From contig NZ_SGVY01000007.1 of the NCBI RefSeq assembly GCF_004535825.1, forward strand, positions 1 to 64,000: a stretch of 64,000 nucleotides of DNA, in the 5' to 3' direction. The position numbers were made by a program, and so were the translations under genes. Each line of letters begins with the position of its first letter. Positions within the stretch are counted from its first letter, which is position 1. Shown one piece after another: positions 1-9,355 of this stretch. The notes under the pieces are model-generated. The model was not told the DNA's origin, did not search any database, and was given only the letters and a program-made list of their open reading frames with translations. Origin of the DNA: Segatella hominis (GTDB lineage: Bacteria > Bacteroidota > Bacteroidia > Bacteroidales > Bacteroidaceae).

Positions 1-150
1 AGTCTGGATTGGATAAGCGCTGAAAGCATCTAAGTGCGAAGCCAGCCGCAAGATGAGAACTCCATAGAGGGTCGTCATAGACGATGACGTTGATAGGATG
101 CAGGTGTAAAGACAGCGATGTCAAAGCTGAGCATTACTAATTGCCCGAAC
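1..150 (+). rRNA. 23S ribosomal RNA, 3' end (partial)
   Basis: The window opens inside the last ~150 nt of 23S rRNA. The stretch with TGACGTTGATAGG (about 86-98) followed by GCAGGTG and the ACTAAT near 136 is the conserved 3' end of bacterial large-subunit rRNA. It is followed by about 130 bp of spacer without a tRNA and then 5S. The exact 3' end is estimated. Confidence 0.9.
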
Positions 151-279
151 ACTTTCTTTAGAAAGTTCATAGTTTCAACTGTATGTTGAGTCTGAATATA
201 GCAGGAATGTTAGATTTATCATTTCTCATGAGTCATTATTCATGTTTTGCTTGTGTGCAAATACGTCATAACCCATTAT

Positions 280-390
<111 letters not shown>

Positions 391-402
391 TTTCAATGAA
401 GA

Positions 403-436
403 GCCTCAGATTTCGAAAGATTTCTGAGGCTTTTTT
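403..436 (+). terminator. rRNA operon terminator
   Basis: GCCTCAG (403-409) pairs with CTGAGGC (424-430), followed by a run of six T. It lies 13 nt after 5S. Confidence 0.85.
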
Positions 437-498
437 GTTTATCTTCCCGCGGATCTTTTTCTTCTCCGCTGGTTTTTTCTTCTCGCTGAATATTAGTT

Positions 499-635
499 TG
501 TCACGCAGATTTCGCAGATGACGCAGATTTTTTCTCATTGATTATTTTAGTCCCACAGATTTCACAGATTTACACAGATTTTTTTTCATTGATTATTTTG
601 TCCCACAGATTTCACGGATTTCCACAGATCTTCTT
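499..635. repeat. CACAGATTT-family dispersed repeat, three degenerate copies
   Basis: Three tandem degenerate blocks occur between 5S and the next gene. Each has successive CACAGATTT or CGCAGATTT units, and two begin with GTCCCACAGATTTCAC (about 550 and 600). The same family recurs at 42.2, 53.0 and 55.6 kb, where it forms long inverted repeats. No gene is seen between 437 and 723. Confidence 0.75.
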
Positions 636-723
636 TGGCTCACTCTTTTTTCTTCTTTTCCTTTTACTTTATAATAAAAAACATTTTCTCTCGTTATTTA
701 TTTGAGTTTCAATAAGTATATAA

Positions 724-1889
724 ATGATTTGGACAGATAGAATTAGACAAGTTAAGATTTTACTGGTTTCTGCAGCAATCATTATTGCTGCAGCATCTCT
801 TGCCATCTCTCATTTTCTGGTGACTGATTTGGAGAATGAGGAAAAAAATCGTATGGCTGTTTGGGCAGAGGCTATGAGGACTCTTAATAATGCTGATGAA
901 AAAACGGATCTTAATCTTGTACTGAAGGTTATTAATGAAAATAATACAATTCCTGTTGTCGTTCTCGACTCACAAGGAAATGCACAGGTTTTCCGTAATG
1001 TCACACTCAGTGGTGCTGATTTTAATGACAGCCTAAAGAATGCGGCTCTATTGGGTAAAAACTTTCTTCGTAAAGGAAGACACATCAAAATCATGCTCAA
1101 CCAGAATAATAATGATTATATTCAGGTTTGTTATGATGAGTCTCTTATGTTGAAAAGGTTAGCTGCTTATCCTTTGGTTCAGTTGGGTATTGTTCTTATC
1201 TTTGTCGTTGTAGCCATCTTTGCTCTTCTTTCTTCTAAAAAAGCAGAACAGAATAAAGTTTGGGTAGGTTTGTCAAAAGAAACTGCTCATCAATTAGGAA
1301 CTCCGATTTCCAGTCTGATGGCTTGGATAGAAATCTTGAAAGAAACTTATCCAGATGATGACTTAATTCCTGAGATGAATAAGGATGTGAAGCGGCTTCA
1401 ATTGATAGCAGACCGTTTCTCTAAGATCGGTTCTCTTCCAGAACCGGTTCCTTCCAGCTTGAATGAGGTGCTTGATCATGTTATTGACTATATGGATCGC
1501 CGTACTTCCAAATCTATAAAGATGGTAAAAGAGTTTCCTCGGCATGATGTTATTGTCAAGATCAATGCTTCTCTATTCGAATGGGTCATTGAAAATTTGT
1601 CCAAAAATGCAGTTGATGCCATGGGAGGAAAAGTAGGCAGGATTACACTTCGTGTGGAAGAAACTGATAAATGTGCAGTTATTGAGGTGAGTGATACGGG
1701 AAAGGGTATCAAGCGCAAAGATCTTAATAATGTGTTTAGACCAGGTTTCACTACAAAAGAAAGAGGCTGGGGACTTGGATTGTCTTTACCAAACGCATAG
1801 TTGAAGAATACCATAACGGTAAGATATGGGTGAAAAGTTCGGAAGTAGGAAAAGGTACTACTTTCAGGATAGAATTACCTCTTCGATAA
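724..1889 (+). pseudogene. Sensor histidine kinase, 3' end frameshifted
   Basis: This is a membrane sensor kinase. It has transmembrane segments at about residues 11-32 and 148-168 flanking a ~115-residue extracytoplasmic domain, then an H-box (KETAHQLGTP, phospho-acceptor His189), an N-box (ENLSKNAVDAM) and G-boxes (DTGKGI, GWGLGLSL). The first frame stops at 1798-1800 just after GLGLSL. From 1788 the shifted frame reads TKRIVEEYHNGKIWVKS and on to a TAA at 1887-1889, exactly the expected kinase C-terminus. One base is therefore missing near 1786-1788. The protein would lose about 33 residues of its ATPase domain, or the base is a sequencing error. No response regulator lies next to it. Confidence 0.85.
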
Positions 1890-1996
1890 GCGAATTTAAA
1901 TGGTTGGTTTCTATTAAATATATTGAAATAACTGCTTAATATGCTATATTTTAGAGTTTTTTTCACTAAAAATTATTTTATCTCAAAAATAATTTG

Positions 1997-2004
1997 TAAC
2001 TTTG
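1997..2004 (+). promoter_or_regulatory. -7 promoter element for the DUF177-rpmF-fabH unit
   Basis: TAACTTTG matches the Bacteroidota -7 consensus TAnnTTTG and lies 30 bp before the DUF177 start. No clear -33 TTTG is seen. Confidence 0.65.
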
Positions 2005-2034
2005 CACCCCGAAACAATATACTAATATTGTAAT

Positions 2035-2553
2035 ATGTGTAATATAGAGTCTTTTAAAATTGATCTGAAAGCGTTGCCTCAGGGAGCTTCTATCCTTGAG
2101 TTTAAACTTGATGATTCATATTTTAAGGCAATTGATGCCCCTGATATTCAGAGTGGAGAATTGTCAAGTAGTCTGTCCATTAGCCGTACAGACGATTTCT
2201 TCGAACTCAATTTTCATACAGAAGGCATTGTACACATTCCTTGCGATATCTGTCTGGATGATATGGAGCAATCCATTGAGACTGATGACCGATTACTCGT
2301 AAGATTCGGAGAAGACTACTCAGAAGAAGATGACCTCGTGATTGTGGCCGAGAACGAAGGAATACTCGATGTCGCGTGGTTTATCTATGAATTTATAGCC
2401 CTCAATATTCCTATCAAGCATGTGCATGCACCTGGAAAATGCAACCCTGCTATGATTGAAATGCTTCAAGAGCATTCTGCCGCCCGAAGCGGTGAGGAAG
2501 AAGAGGAAACTGTAGATCCGCGCTGGGCAGCCCTCTTAAAATTGAAAAAGTAA
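2035..2553 (+). CDS. DUF177 (YceD-like) protein, large-subunit rRNA accumulation factor
   Basis: A 172-residue protein of the DUF177 family, which is typically encoded immediately upstream of rpmF and linked to 23S rRNA accumulation. It has the family CxxC motif (CDICLDDM, about residues 76-83), an acidic mid-region and a later Cys (GKCNPAM). It begins with ATG 30 bp after a TAACTTTG promoter and lies 27 bp before rpmF, so the two are co-transcribed. The family assignment rests on context plus the Cys motif. Confidence 0.82.
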   Translation: MCNIESFKIDLKALPQGASILEFKLDDSYFKAIDAPDIQSGELSSSLSISRTDDFFELNFHTEGIVHIPCDICLDDMEQSIETDDRLLVRFGEDYSEEDDLVIVAENEGILDVAWFIYEFIALNIPIKHVHAPGKCNPAMIEMLQEHSAARSGEEEEETVDPRWAALLKLKK

Positions 2554-2580
2554 AATTAAAATTTAAACATTTAAAAAATT

Positions 2581-2766
2581 ATGGCACATCCTAAAAGAAG
2601 ACAGTCAAAGACACGTACACTTAAGAGAAGAACTCATGATAAGGCAGTAGCTCCTACATTGGCAGTTTGCCCTAACTGTGGTGCATATTATGTTTACCAT
2701 ACTGTTTGCCCAACTTGCGGTTACTACAGAGGCAAGGTTGCAATTGTAAAGGAAGCAGCTGAATAA
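2581..2766 (+). CDS. rpmF: 50S ribosomal protein L32
   Basis: A 61-residue basic protein beginning MAHPKRRQSKTR, the standard L32 N-terminus. It has a zinc ribbon, CPNC (about 30-33) and CPTC (about 43-46). Its TAA stop overlaps the fabH ATG by one base (TAATG), so translation of the two is probably coupled. This is the common DUF177-rpmF-fab arrangement linking ribosome and fatty-acid synthesis genes. Confidence 0.97.
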   Translation: MAHPKRRQSKTRTLKRRTHDKAVAPTLAVCPNCGAYYVYHTVCPTCGYYRGKVAIVKEAAE

Positions 2767-3779
2767 TGGGTAAAATTAATGCTGTAATTACTGGTGTAGG
2801 TGGATACGTGCCTGACTATATCCTTAACAATGAGGAGTTGTCTCGCATGGTGGACACAACAGATGAGTGGATTACAACTCGTGTTGGAATCAAAGAGCGC
2901 CGTATTCTTACTGAAGAAGGTCTCGGAACCAGTTACTTGGCCCGCAAGGCTGCCAAGCAGTTGATTCAGAAGACTGGTGTTGATCCTGATACAATTGATG
3001 CACTCATTGTGACAACAACTACACCAGATTATAAGTTCCCATCTACAGCATCTATTGTCTTGGGCAAGCTTGGATTGAAAAATGCTTTTGCATTTGATTT
3101 TTCTGCAGCTTGCTGCGGATTCTTGTATTCACTTGATGTTGCTGCCAGCATGATTCAAAGTGGACGCTTTAAGAAGATTATTGTTATCGGTGCTGATAAA
3201 ATGTCTTCTTTGGTAGATTATACAGACCGTGCAACATGCGTACTCTTCGGTGACGGAGCAGGCGCAGTTCTTGTCGAGGCAACAGAGGAAGAAAATGTAG
3301 GTGTTCAGAACTCATACCTGCGTACTGATGGTAAAGGCTTGCCTTTCCTTCATATGAAGGCTGGTGGTTCTGTTTGTCCTCCATCTCGCTTTACAGTAGA
3401 TCATCGCATGCATTACCTCTATCAGGAGGGTCGTACAGTTTTCCGCTATGCGGTAACTGATATGAGCAACGATGTGATGAAAATCATGGAGATGAACAAC
3501 TTGACAGCAGACGATGTAAACTGGGTAATTCCTCACGAGGCAAACCTCCGTATTATCGAGGCGGTTACCAAGCGTGCTGGTATTCCTTTGGACAAGGTTG
3601 TTGTCAACATCGATCATTATGGTAATACAAGTGCAGCTACAATTCCTTTGGCATTGTGGGATGCTGAAAGTAAACTCAAGAAGGGTGATAATATCATCTT
3701 TACTGCTTTTGGTGCTGGATTTGTACATGGTGCATCCTTCTATAAGTGGGCTTATGATGGCTCTGCTTACGGAAAATAA
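2766..3779 (+). CDS. fabH: 3-oxoacyl-ACP synthase III (KAS III)
   Basis: FabH starts type II fatty-acid synthesis by condensing acetyl-CoA (or a branched acyl-CoA) with malonyl-ACP. The 337-residue protein keeps the whole active site: Cys116 in AACCGF, His257 in PHEAN and Asn287 in YGNTSAA. Length is normal for the family. It overlaps the rpmF stop by one base and is followed by a strong terminator, so it ends the DUF177-rpmF-fabH unit. The primer acyl-CoA cannot be read from the sequence. Confidence 0.96.
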   Translation: MGKINAVITGVGGYVPDYILNNEELSRMVDTTDEWITTRVGIKERRILTEEGLGTSYLARKAAKQLIQKTGVDPDTIDALIVTTTTPDYKFPSTASIVLGKLGLKNAFAFDFSAACCGFLYSLDVAASMIQSGRFKKIIVIGADKMSSLVDYTDRATCVLFGDGAGAVLVEATEEENVGVQNSYLRTDGKGLPFLHMKAGGSVCPPSRFTVDHRMHYLYQEGRTVFRYAVTDMSNDVMKIMEMNNLTADDVNWVIPHEANLRIIEAVTKRAGIPLDKVVVNIDHYGNTSAATIPLALWDAESKLKKGDNIIFTAFGAGFVHGASFYKWAYDGSAYGK

Positions 3780-3802
3780 TAAAATAATAAAATCCACAAA
3801 TA

Positions 3803-3847
3803 AAAAAGACGCATCTTTCTTATTTCTCATAAGAGATGCGTCTTTTT
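3803..3847. terminator. Bidirectional terminator after fabH
   Basis: AAAAAGACGCATCT (3803-3816) and AGATGCGTCTTTTT (3834-3847) form a perfect 14-bp stem with A- and T-rich flanks. Confidence 0.88.
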
Positions 3848-3867
3848 AGCTTAAATCAAGTTTGCTT

Positions 3868-4749
3868 ATGCATAAGGCAGGTTTCGTCAATATAGTAGGT
3901 AATCCTAATGTTGGTAAGAGTACACTGATGAATCAATTGGTGGGCGAACGTATCAGTATCGCTACTTTTAAGGCTCAAACTACTCGTCATCGTATCATGG
4001 GTATTGTTAATACCGATGATATGCAGATTGTGTTTTCTGATACTCCTGGTGTCTTGAAGCCAAATTACAAGATGCAGGAGATGATGCTTGCATTCTCGGA
4101 GAGTGCATTGGCTGATGCTGATGTTCTTCTTTATGTTACCGACGTCGTGGAAAATCCTGAAAAAAATCTGGATTTTCTGGAAAAGGTACGAAAGATGACT
4201 ATTCCTGTCTTGCTGTTGATTAACAAAATTGATGAGAGCGACCAAACTAAATTAGGGGATATTGTTGAGAAATGGCACTCTTTGTTGCCTGATGCTGAAA
4301 TCTTACCTATTTCTGCTAAGAATAAGTTTGGTGTAGATATGCTTTTGAAGCGTATCAAAGAACTGTTGCCTGAGTCGCCTGCTTTTTTTGACAAGGATCA
4401 GTTGACAGATAAACCTGCTCGTTTCTTTGTTTCAGAGATTATCCGTGAAAAGATTCTTCTTTATTATGATAAGGAAATTCCATATTCTGTAGAGGTAAGA
4501 GTGGAGCGCTTTAAGGAAGATGAACATAAGATTCATATCAACGCTGTGATTTACGTAGAGCGTGATTCCCAGAAGGGTATTATCATTGGTCATCAAGGTA
4601 TTGCGTTGAAGAAGGTAAACACGGAATCGCGCAAGGCTTTGGAAAAATTCTTCGACAAGAAAATTTTCCTGGAAACTTTCGTCAAAGTTGATAAGGATTG
4701 GCGTAGTTCTCAAAAAGAATTGGATGCTTTCGGATATAATCCGGAGTAA
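3868..4749 (+). CDS. era: GTPase Era
   Basis: Era is an essential GTPase that binds the 3' end of 16S rRNA during 30S assembly. The 293-residue protein shows G1 GNPNVGKST near the N-terminus, G3 DTPG, G4 NKID, G5 SAK and a C-terminal KH domain (GIIIGHQGIALKKV region). The frame is open two codons upstream to a TTG at 3862, but the ATG at 3868 giving MHKAGFVNIVG is the conventional start. It follows the fabH terminator by about 20 bp without an obvious promoter. Confidence 0.95.
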   Translation: MHKAGFVNIVGNPNVGKSTLMNQLVGERISIATFKAQTTRHRIMGIVNTDDMQIVFSDTPGVLKPNYKMQEMMLAFSESALADADVLLYVTDVVENPEKNLDFLEKVRKMTIPVLLLINKIDESDQTKLGDIVEKWHSLLPDAEILPISAKNKFGVDMLLKRIKELLPESPAFFDKDQLTDKPARFFVSEIIREKILLYYDKEIPYSVEVRVERFKEDEHKIHINAVIYVERDSQKGIIIGHQGIALKKVNTESRKALEKFFDKKIFLETFVKVDKDWRSSQKELDAFGYNPE

Positions 4750-4763
4750 TCTTTATAAAACAT

Positions 4764-4889
4764 AACTCCCTGAATGTAATCGAGGGAGTTACTCTCGCTG
4801 ATTGGCGAGGGCCGGAGCATGGTCAGCTTCGGCAAATTTTTAACTTGGATGCAGAGACCACATCCTTGAAGCCTCCTAAAGGAAGGAGG
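4764..4889 (+). promoter_or_regulatory. Four-hairpin leader before der, masking a Shine-Dalgarno sequence
   Basis: Four consecutive hairpins fill the 150-bp era-der gap: AACTCCCT/AGGGAGTT (4764-4771/4783-4790), CTCGC/GCGAG (4794-4798/4805-4809), GCCGGAGC/GCTTCGGC (4811-4818/4826-4833, then AAATTTTT, terminator-like) and CCTCC/GGAGG (4872-4876/4885-4889). The last hides AGGAGG just before the start codon. Such a strong Shine-Dalgarno is rare in this phylum. Confidence 0.55.
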
Positions 4890-4902
4890 AAAAATGACTT
4901 TT

Positions 4903-6216
4903 ATGGCAAATTTAGTAGCAATTGTAGGTCGCCCAAATGTGGGTAAATCTACTTTATTCAATCGTTTGACTCAATCTCGTCGTGCCATTGTTAGCGATAC
5001 GGCTGGTACTACTCGTGACCGCCAATATGGTAAGTGCAGTTGGAATGGTAGAGAATTTTCTGTAGTGGACACTGGAGGTTGGGTCGTTAAATCAGATGAT
5101 ATTTTTGAAGATGCTATCCGTAAACAGGTTCTGGTAGCTACAGAGGAGGCTGATCTGGTTCTCTTCCTGGTGGATGTAAATACTGGTTTGACGGACTGGG
5201 ATGAGGATGTTGCGCTTATTCTCCGTCGTGCAAAATTACCTGTAATCCTCGTAGCCAACAAAGTAGACAATAGTGCTGAATATTATCAGGCAGCTGAGTT
5301 CTATAAGTTAGGATTGGGTGATCCTCAGTGTATTAGTGCAGCTACAGGTGGTGGAACAGGTGACTTGCTGGATATGATTTTGGATAAACTCCAGGATAAT
5401 CCGGAGGAAAGTATTGATGAAGATATTCCACGTTTTGCTGTAGTTGGTCGTCCTAATGCAGGTAAGAGCAGTATTATCAATGCATTTATTGGTGAGGATC
5501 GTAATATCGTGACTGAAATCGCAGGTACGACCCGTGATAGTATCTATACTAGATACGATAAGTTTGGCTTTGATTTCTATCTGGTAGATACTGCTGGTAT
5601 TCGTCGTAAGAACAAGGTAAGCGAGGATCTGGAGTTCTATTCTGTCATGCGTTCTATCCGTGCAATAGAAAATAGTGATGTGTGTATCTTGATGCTTGAT
5701 GCTACCCGTGGTATTGAGACTCAGGATATGAATATATTCCAGTTGATCCAGAAGAATAATAAGAGTCTGGTTGTTGTTGTGAATAAATGGGACTTGGTTG
5801 AGGAAAAGAATCAAAAGGTTATTGATACCTTCGAGAATGCTATCCGCAAGCGTATGGCTCCATTCGTTGACTTCCCAATCATCTTTGCTTCTGCCTTGAC
5901 TAAGCAGCGTATTTTCAGAGTTTTGGAAACTGCTAAGCAGGTTTATCAGAACCGTAAGGTTCACATCGGAACTTCTAAACTGAATGAGGTGATGCTTCCT
6001 ATCATTGAGGCTTTTCCTCCTCAGAGTGTTAAGGGTAAGTACATTAAGATCAAATATTGTACACAGTTGCCTAACACTACGATTCCGTCGTTTGTGTTCT
6101 ATGCCAACTTGCCACAGTATGTGAAGGAGAATTATCGTAGATTCTTGGAGAACAAGATTCGCGAGAACTGGTCTTTGCATGGCTGTCCAATTAATGTTTT
6201 TATCCGTCAAAAGTAA
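4903..6216 (+). CDS. der: Ribosome biogenesis GTPase Der (EngA)
   Basis: Der is a double-GTPase needed for 50S assembly. Both G domains are visible: first [13 protein letters not shown] and NKVD; second [14 protein letters not shown] and NKWD. A C-terminal KH-like domain follows. The ATG at 4903 ([12 protein letters not shown]) matches the usual start. An in-frame ATG at 4894 sits only 4 nt from the AGGAGG and would add MTF, so the choice is not certain. The gene follows a structured leader and is 11 bp from the next lipoprotein gene. Confidence 0.95.
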   Translation: MANLVAIVGRPNVGKSTLFNRLTQSRRAIVSDTAGTTRDRQYGKCSWNGREFSVVDTGGWVVKSDDIFEDAIRKQVLVATEEADLVLFLVDVNTGLTDWDEDVALILRRAKLPVILVANKVDNSAEYYQAAEFYKLGLGDPQCISAATGGGTGDLLDMILDKLQDNPEESIDEDIPRFAVVGRPNAGKSSIINAFIGEDRNIVTEIAGTTRDSIYTRYDKFGFDFYLVDTAGIRRKNKVSEDLEFYSVMRSIRAIENSDVCILMLDATRGIETQDMNIFQLIQKNNKSLVVVVNKWDLVEEKNQKVIDTFENAIRKRMAPFVDFPIIFASALTKQRIFRVLETAKQVYQNRKVHIGTSKLNEVMLPIIEAFPPQSVKGKYIKIKYCTQLPNTTIPSFVFYANLPQYVKENYRRFLENKIRENWSLHGCPINVFIRQK

Positions 6217-6227
6217 TTGGAGATAAG

Positions 6228-6626
6228 ATGAAGAAATTCTTGTTTTTCATGATATTGAGCATAGGATTGGTATTTGCTTCGTGTAAGAAGGAAACTCCTG
6301 ATCCTGGTTATTTTGCCGGGATTGCAGCCAAGGGTTATTATGACTTGCTCTTAGAGGGGAAATATAATGATTTTGTGGCTGGATACAATCAGCCGAATCG
6401 TATTCCTAAAGGTTATCATGAGCAATTGTTGCTGAATGCCCGGATGTTTATGGAGCAGCAGCAAGAAGAACATAAGGGACTGGCAGGTATTCATGTTCTG
6501 CATGCCAAGGCTGATACTGCTCGCCATGTGGCTGATGTTTTCTTACAGATGGTGTATGGTGACAGTACTAAAGAACAGGTTGTTGTGCCCATGGTACTGG
6601 TTCATGGTGATTGGAAAATGAGATGA
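6228..6626 (+). CDS. Small lipoprotein of unknown function
   Basis: A 132-residue protein with a lipoprotein signal peptide: basic start MKKF, a hydrophobic core and lipobox FASC with Cys19, so it is probably anchored in a membrane after processing. The remaining ~110 residues lack a motif I recognise. Size and layout (helix-rich start, strands at the end with VVVPMVLVHGDWKMR) resemble NTF2-like lipoproteins of the DUF4878 kind, which is only a guess. It lies 11 bp after der and ends at a terminator. Confidence 0.7.
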   Translation: MKKFLFFMILSIGLVFASCKKETPDPGYFAGIAAKGYYDLLLEGKYNDFVAGYNQPNRIPKGYHEQLLLNARMFMEQQQEEHKGLAGIHVLHAKADTARHVADVFLQMVYGDSTKEQVVVPMVLVHGDWKMR

Positions 6627-6630
6627 AAAT

Positions 6631-6667
6631 AAAAAAGCTATCAGCTCTTTGCTGGTAGCTTTTTTAT
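6631..6667. terminator. Bidirectional terminator between converging genes
   Basis: AAAAAAGCTATCAGC (6631-6645) pairs with GCTGGTAGCTTTTTT (6651-6665) with one G-U. It serves the lipoprotein gene (+) and mlaF (-), whose stops face each other. Confidence 0.85.
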
Positions 6668-6678
6668 TTTCTGTATTA

Positions 6679-7449
6679 TTATGGTTTTGCTTCTTTCATT
6701 TCAACTTCCTTTACCTTGCGGAAGAGGTCTGAAGCAAATACAAGGTCGTTCAGTTTTTCGTTTGTGGATGAAATGACTTCATTCTTGTTACCTTGCCATT
6801 CTTTTTTCCCTTGGTAGATAAAACAGATATTTTCACCGATACCCATTACAGAGTTCATATCGTGGGTATTAATGATAGTTGTCATGTTGTAATCCTTAGT
6901 GATGCCTGAGAGTAATTCGTCTATGACCAATGATGTTTTTGGGTCAAGACCAGAGTTTGGCTCGTCACAGAACAAATACTTTGGATTCATGACAATAGCG
7001 CGTGCGATGGCAACACGCTTCTGCATACCTCCAGAAATCTCACCTGGAAATTTGTGTTGTGCATCAATCAGGTTTACGCGGTCAAGACATTCCTGTGCTC
7101 TTTTAACTCTTTCCTTGTAATTCATGTTGGAAAACATGTCGAGAGGAAACATCACGTTTTCTAAAACCGGCAGGGAATCGAAGAGAGCTGCACTTTGAAA
7201 AATCATACCCATTTCTCGGCGCATGAATACCTTTTCTTTCTTGGACATCTGTACGAAATTGCGCCCGTCATAGAGCACTTCACCACTTGTTGGTTCTAAC
7301 AATCCAACAAGATTTTTCATCAACACAGTCTTACCTGAGCCGCTTTGGCCAATAATCAAATTGGTTTTGCCGGTCTCAAATACCATATTTATATTGTTGA
7401 GAACAGTCTTGTCACCGAAAGACTTTGTTAAGTTTTTAACTTCAATCAT
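6679..7449 (-). CDS. mlaF: Mla-type ABC transporter ATP-binding protein
   Basis: A 256-residue ATPase of the MlaF type, partner of a MlaE permease in moving phospholipids between outer and inner membranes. It shows Walker A GQSGSGKT (about 34-41), Q-loop FQSAALFDSL typical of MlaF, signature ISGGMQKR, Walker B YLFCDEPNSGLDP and an H-loop NTHD. It is 33 bp downstream of mlaE on the same strand. No MCE-domain mlaD gene is next to it, so that component must lie elsewhere. Confidence 0.9.
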   Translation of the reverse strand: MIEVKNLTKSFGDKTVLNNINMVFETGKTNLIIGQSGSGKTVLMKNLVGLLEPTSGEVLYDGRNFVQMSKKEKVFMRREMGMIFQSAALFDSLPVLENVMFPLDMFSNMNYKERVKRAQECLDRVNLIDAQHKFPGEISGGMQKRVAIARAIVMNPKYLFCDEPNSGLDPKTSLVIDELLSGITKDYNMTTIINTHDMNSVMGIGENICFIYQGKKEWQGNKNEVISSTNEKLNDLVFASDLFRKVKEVEMKEAKP

Positions 7450-7482
7450 AATCTTATAGAATAATTTGAGGTATTTGAGTTG

Positions 7483-8229
7483 TTATGAAAGCACTTGTGT
7501 AAGGAATACATCAGAAAAGAGTATTAAAACACTTGAGCTGACTACAGCATCTGTGGAAGCTTTACCCACTTCTACAGAACCGCCTTCCACCGTATAACCG
7601 AAAAATGATGATACACTGGCGATGATGTATGCAAAAAACAAACTCTTGATGATACTCATCCATACAAACCATTGATTGAATGAATGCTGGAGTCCCAATG
7701 TCAGGTCATCTGGAGGCAAAATATGTCCGATGTAAGCAGTACCATAAGCACCAATAATGCCCATGCCTGAACTGAAAATTACCAGAAAAGGCATGATAGT
7801 AACCAAACCTAAGATTTTAGGTAAGATCAAGTAACAGGCAGAATTTATACCCATGATATCCAGAGCATCTATCTGTTGGGTAACTCTCATGGTTCCCAGC
7901 TCTGATGCAATATTGGAACCTACCTTTCCGGCAAGAATCAGACACATGATACTGGAAGAAAACTCCAAGAGCATGATTTCACGTGTGGTGTAACCCGATA
8001 CCCATCTTGGCATCCAAGGACTTTGGATGTTTAATTTCATCTGGATACAGATCACTGCTCCAATGAAGAATGATATGAGCAGTACGATGCCAATGGAGTT
8101 GACACCCAATTGTGACATTTCTTTCACATATTGTTTCAGAAACATGCGTAATCGCTCAGGACGTGAAAAAGAACGCCCCATTAAGATAAGATATTTACCG
8201 AAGGTGGTAAGCCATTTCGTTATTAACAT
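7483..8229 (-). CDS. mlaE: Mla-type ABC transporter permease
   Basis: A 248-residue membrane protein with about five to six hydrophobic segments and the MlaE-family central region (GKVGSNIASELGTMRVTQQIDALDIMGI), whose EQIDAL-like motif contacts the ATPase. It forms a two-gene minus-strand operon with mlaF. A TACTTTTG promoter on the minus strand lies at 8262-8255, giving a short leader of about 20 nt. Confidence 0.9.
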   Translation of the reverse strand: MLITKWLTTFGKYLILMGRSFSRPERLRMFLKQYVKEMSQLGVNSIGIVLLISFFIGAVICIQMKLNIQSPWMPRWVSGYTTREIMLLEFSSSIMCLILAGKVGSNIASELGTMRVTQQIDALDIMGINSACYLILPKILGLVTIMPFLVIFSSGMGIIGAYGTAYIGHILPPDDLTLGLQHSFNQWFVWMSIIKSLFFAYIIASVSSFFGYTVEGGSVEVGKASTDAVVSSSVLILFSDVFLTQVLS

Positions 8230-8254
8230 GCTAATAAATCTCTGTTTAATGGTG

Positions 8255-8262
8255 CAAAAGTA
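8255..8262 (-). promoter_or_regulatory. -7 element for mlaE-mlaF
   Basis: Minus strand reads TACTTTTG, matching TAnnTTTG, 26 bp upstream of the mlaE start. Confidence 0.6.
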
Positions 8263-8337
8263 ACCAAAATCCTCTAAAAAACTACTATATAATGAATAGT
8301 TTTTTGATTTTATAAGTGATATTTGCTTGTTTTTTAG

Positions 8338-8345
8338 TATTTTTG
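8338..8345 (+). promoter_or_regulatory. -7 element for lptB
   Basis: TATTTTTG matches TAnnTTTG 41 bp before lptB. A TTTG at 8312-8315 is 22 bp upstream. It diverges from the mlaE promoter. Confidence 0.6.
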
Positions 8346-8385
8346 CACCAAAAATGCGGAGAATGAATAGTTCTTCACTCTAAAA

Positions 8386-9225
8386 ATGCAAATTATGGAC
8401 GAAATAATTAATACTCAACAGCAGTCGGATTGTGGCGAAAAACTGGTTCTCAGAACAGAGGGTTTGGTGAAGCGTTATGGTAAAAGAACTGTTGCCAATG
8501 GTGTTACCATCAATGTGAAGCAGGGAGAAATTGTAGGTTTGCTTGGACCAAATGGTGCAGGTAAGACTACCTCTTTCTATATGACTACTGGTTTGGTTGT
8601 ACCTAATGAAGGTCATGTCTATCTGGGTGATCAGGATATTACCAATTATCCTGTGTATAAACGTGCCCGTGCTGGTATCGGTTATTTGCCTCAGGAGGCA
8701 AGTGTCTTTCGGAAGATGAGTGTCGAGGACAATATCTTGTCTGTACTGGAAATGACGGGTAAACCACGCAGCTATCAGTTGGAAAAGTTGGAAAGTCTGA
8801 TTAATGAATTCCGTCTCAATAAGGTTCGTAAAAACAAGGGTGACCAGTTGTCTGGTGGTGAGCGTCGACGTACCGAGATTGCCCGTTGTCTGGCCATTGA
8901 TCCGAAGTTCATTATGTTGGATGAGCCTTTTGCCGGTGTCGATCCTATTGCTGTGGAAGATATTCAGCACATTGTCTGGCGTCTGAAATATCGCAATATT
9001 GGAATTCTGATTACCGACCATAATGTGCAGGAGACGCTGACTATTACCGACCGTGCCTATCTTTTGTTTGAAGGAAAAATCCTGTTTCAGGGTAAACCGG
9101 AGGATTTGGCAACCAACAAGGTGGTTCGTGAGAAGTATTTAAGTAATAGTTTTGTGCTTCGTAAGAAAGACTTTCAGCTCATTGATGAGCAGAAAAGAGC
9201 CAAAGAAGCAGAGGAAGATGGTTAA
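8386..9225 (+). CDS. lptB: LPS export ABC transporter ATP-binding protein LptB
   Basis: LptB powers extraction of lipopolysaccharide from the inner membrane through the LptFGC bridge. The 279-residue protein has Walker A GPNGAGKT, the family Q-loop region [17 protein letters not shown], signature [16 protein letters not shown], Walker [14 protein letters not shown] and H-loop [12 protein letters not shown] 8386 is used. A second in-frame ATG at 8395 is possible. About 20 residues precede the ABC domain, and a charged tail of ~20 residues ends it. An OstA-like protein of the same pathway is encoded at 19.5 kb. Confidence 0.93.
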   Translation: MQIMDEIINTQQQSDCGEKLVLRTEGLVKRYGKRTVANGVTINVKQGEIVGLLGPNGAGKTTSFYMTTGLVVPNEGHVYLGDQDITNYPVYKRARAGIGYLPQEASVFRKMSVEDNILSVLEMTGKPRSYQLEKLESLINEFRLNKVRKNKGDQLSGGERRRTEIARCLAIDPKFIMLDEPFAGVDPIAVEDIQHIVWRLKYRNIGILITDHNVQETLTITDRAYLLFEGKILFQGKPEDLATNKVVREKYLSNSFVLRKKDFQLIDEQKRAKEAEEDG

Positions 9226-9273
9226 AAAAACAAATTTTTCTCTTATATATTAGGTATATTCACGAATTATGCG

Positions 9274-9281
9274 TAATTTTG
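9274..9281 (+). promoter_or_regulatory. -7 element for tig
   Basis: TAATTTTG, 75 bp before the trigger factor start codon. Confidence 0.65.
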
Positions 9282-9355
9282 CAAGCCAATCGTGTTGACG
9301 AACTATTAAAATATTAAGAAGAAAATAATTAATAATATAAAAACAAAACATCAAG

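Noticed and set aside
1780-1800. Programmed -1 frameshift in the sensor kinase
   Set aside because: The site TCTTTACC has no X-XXY-YYZ slippery pattern and no stimulatory hairpin after it, so a simple deletion or error is more likely.
1996-2005. CTnDOT-type attachment sites (GTANNTTTGC) at 1996, 9273, 23145, 24563, 32324, 48224
   Set aside because: These are the promoter -7 elements of core genes. The integrase core resembles the promoter, so the match alone is not evidence of integration.
4811-4842. Terminator between era and der
   Set aside because: The third leader hairpin is terminator-like but its T-run is interrupted by AAA. I kept it as part of a structured leader instead.
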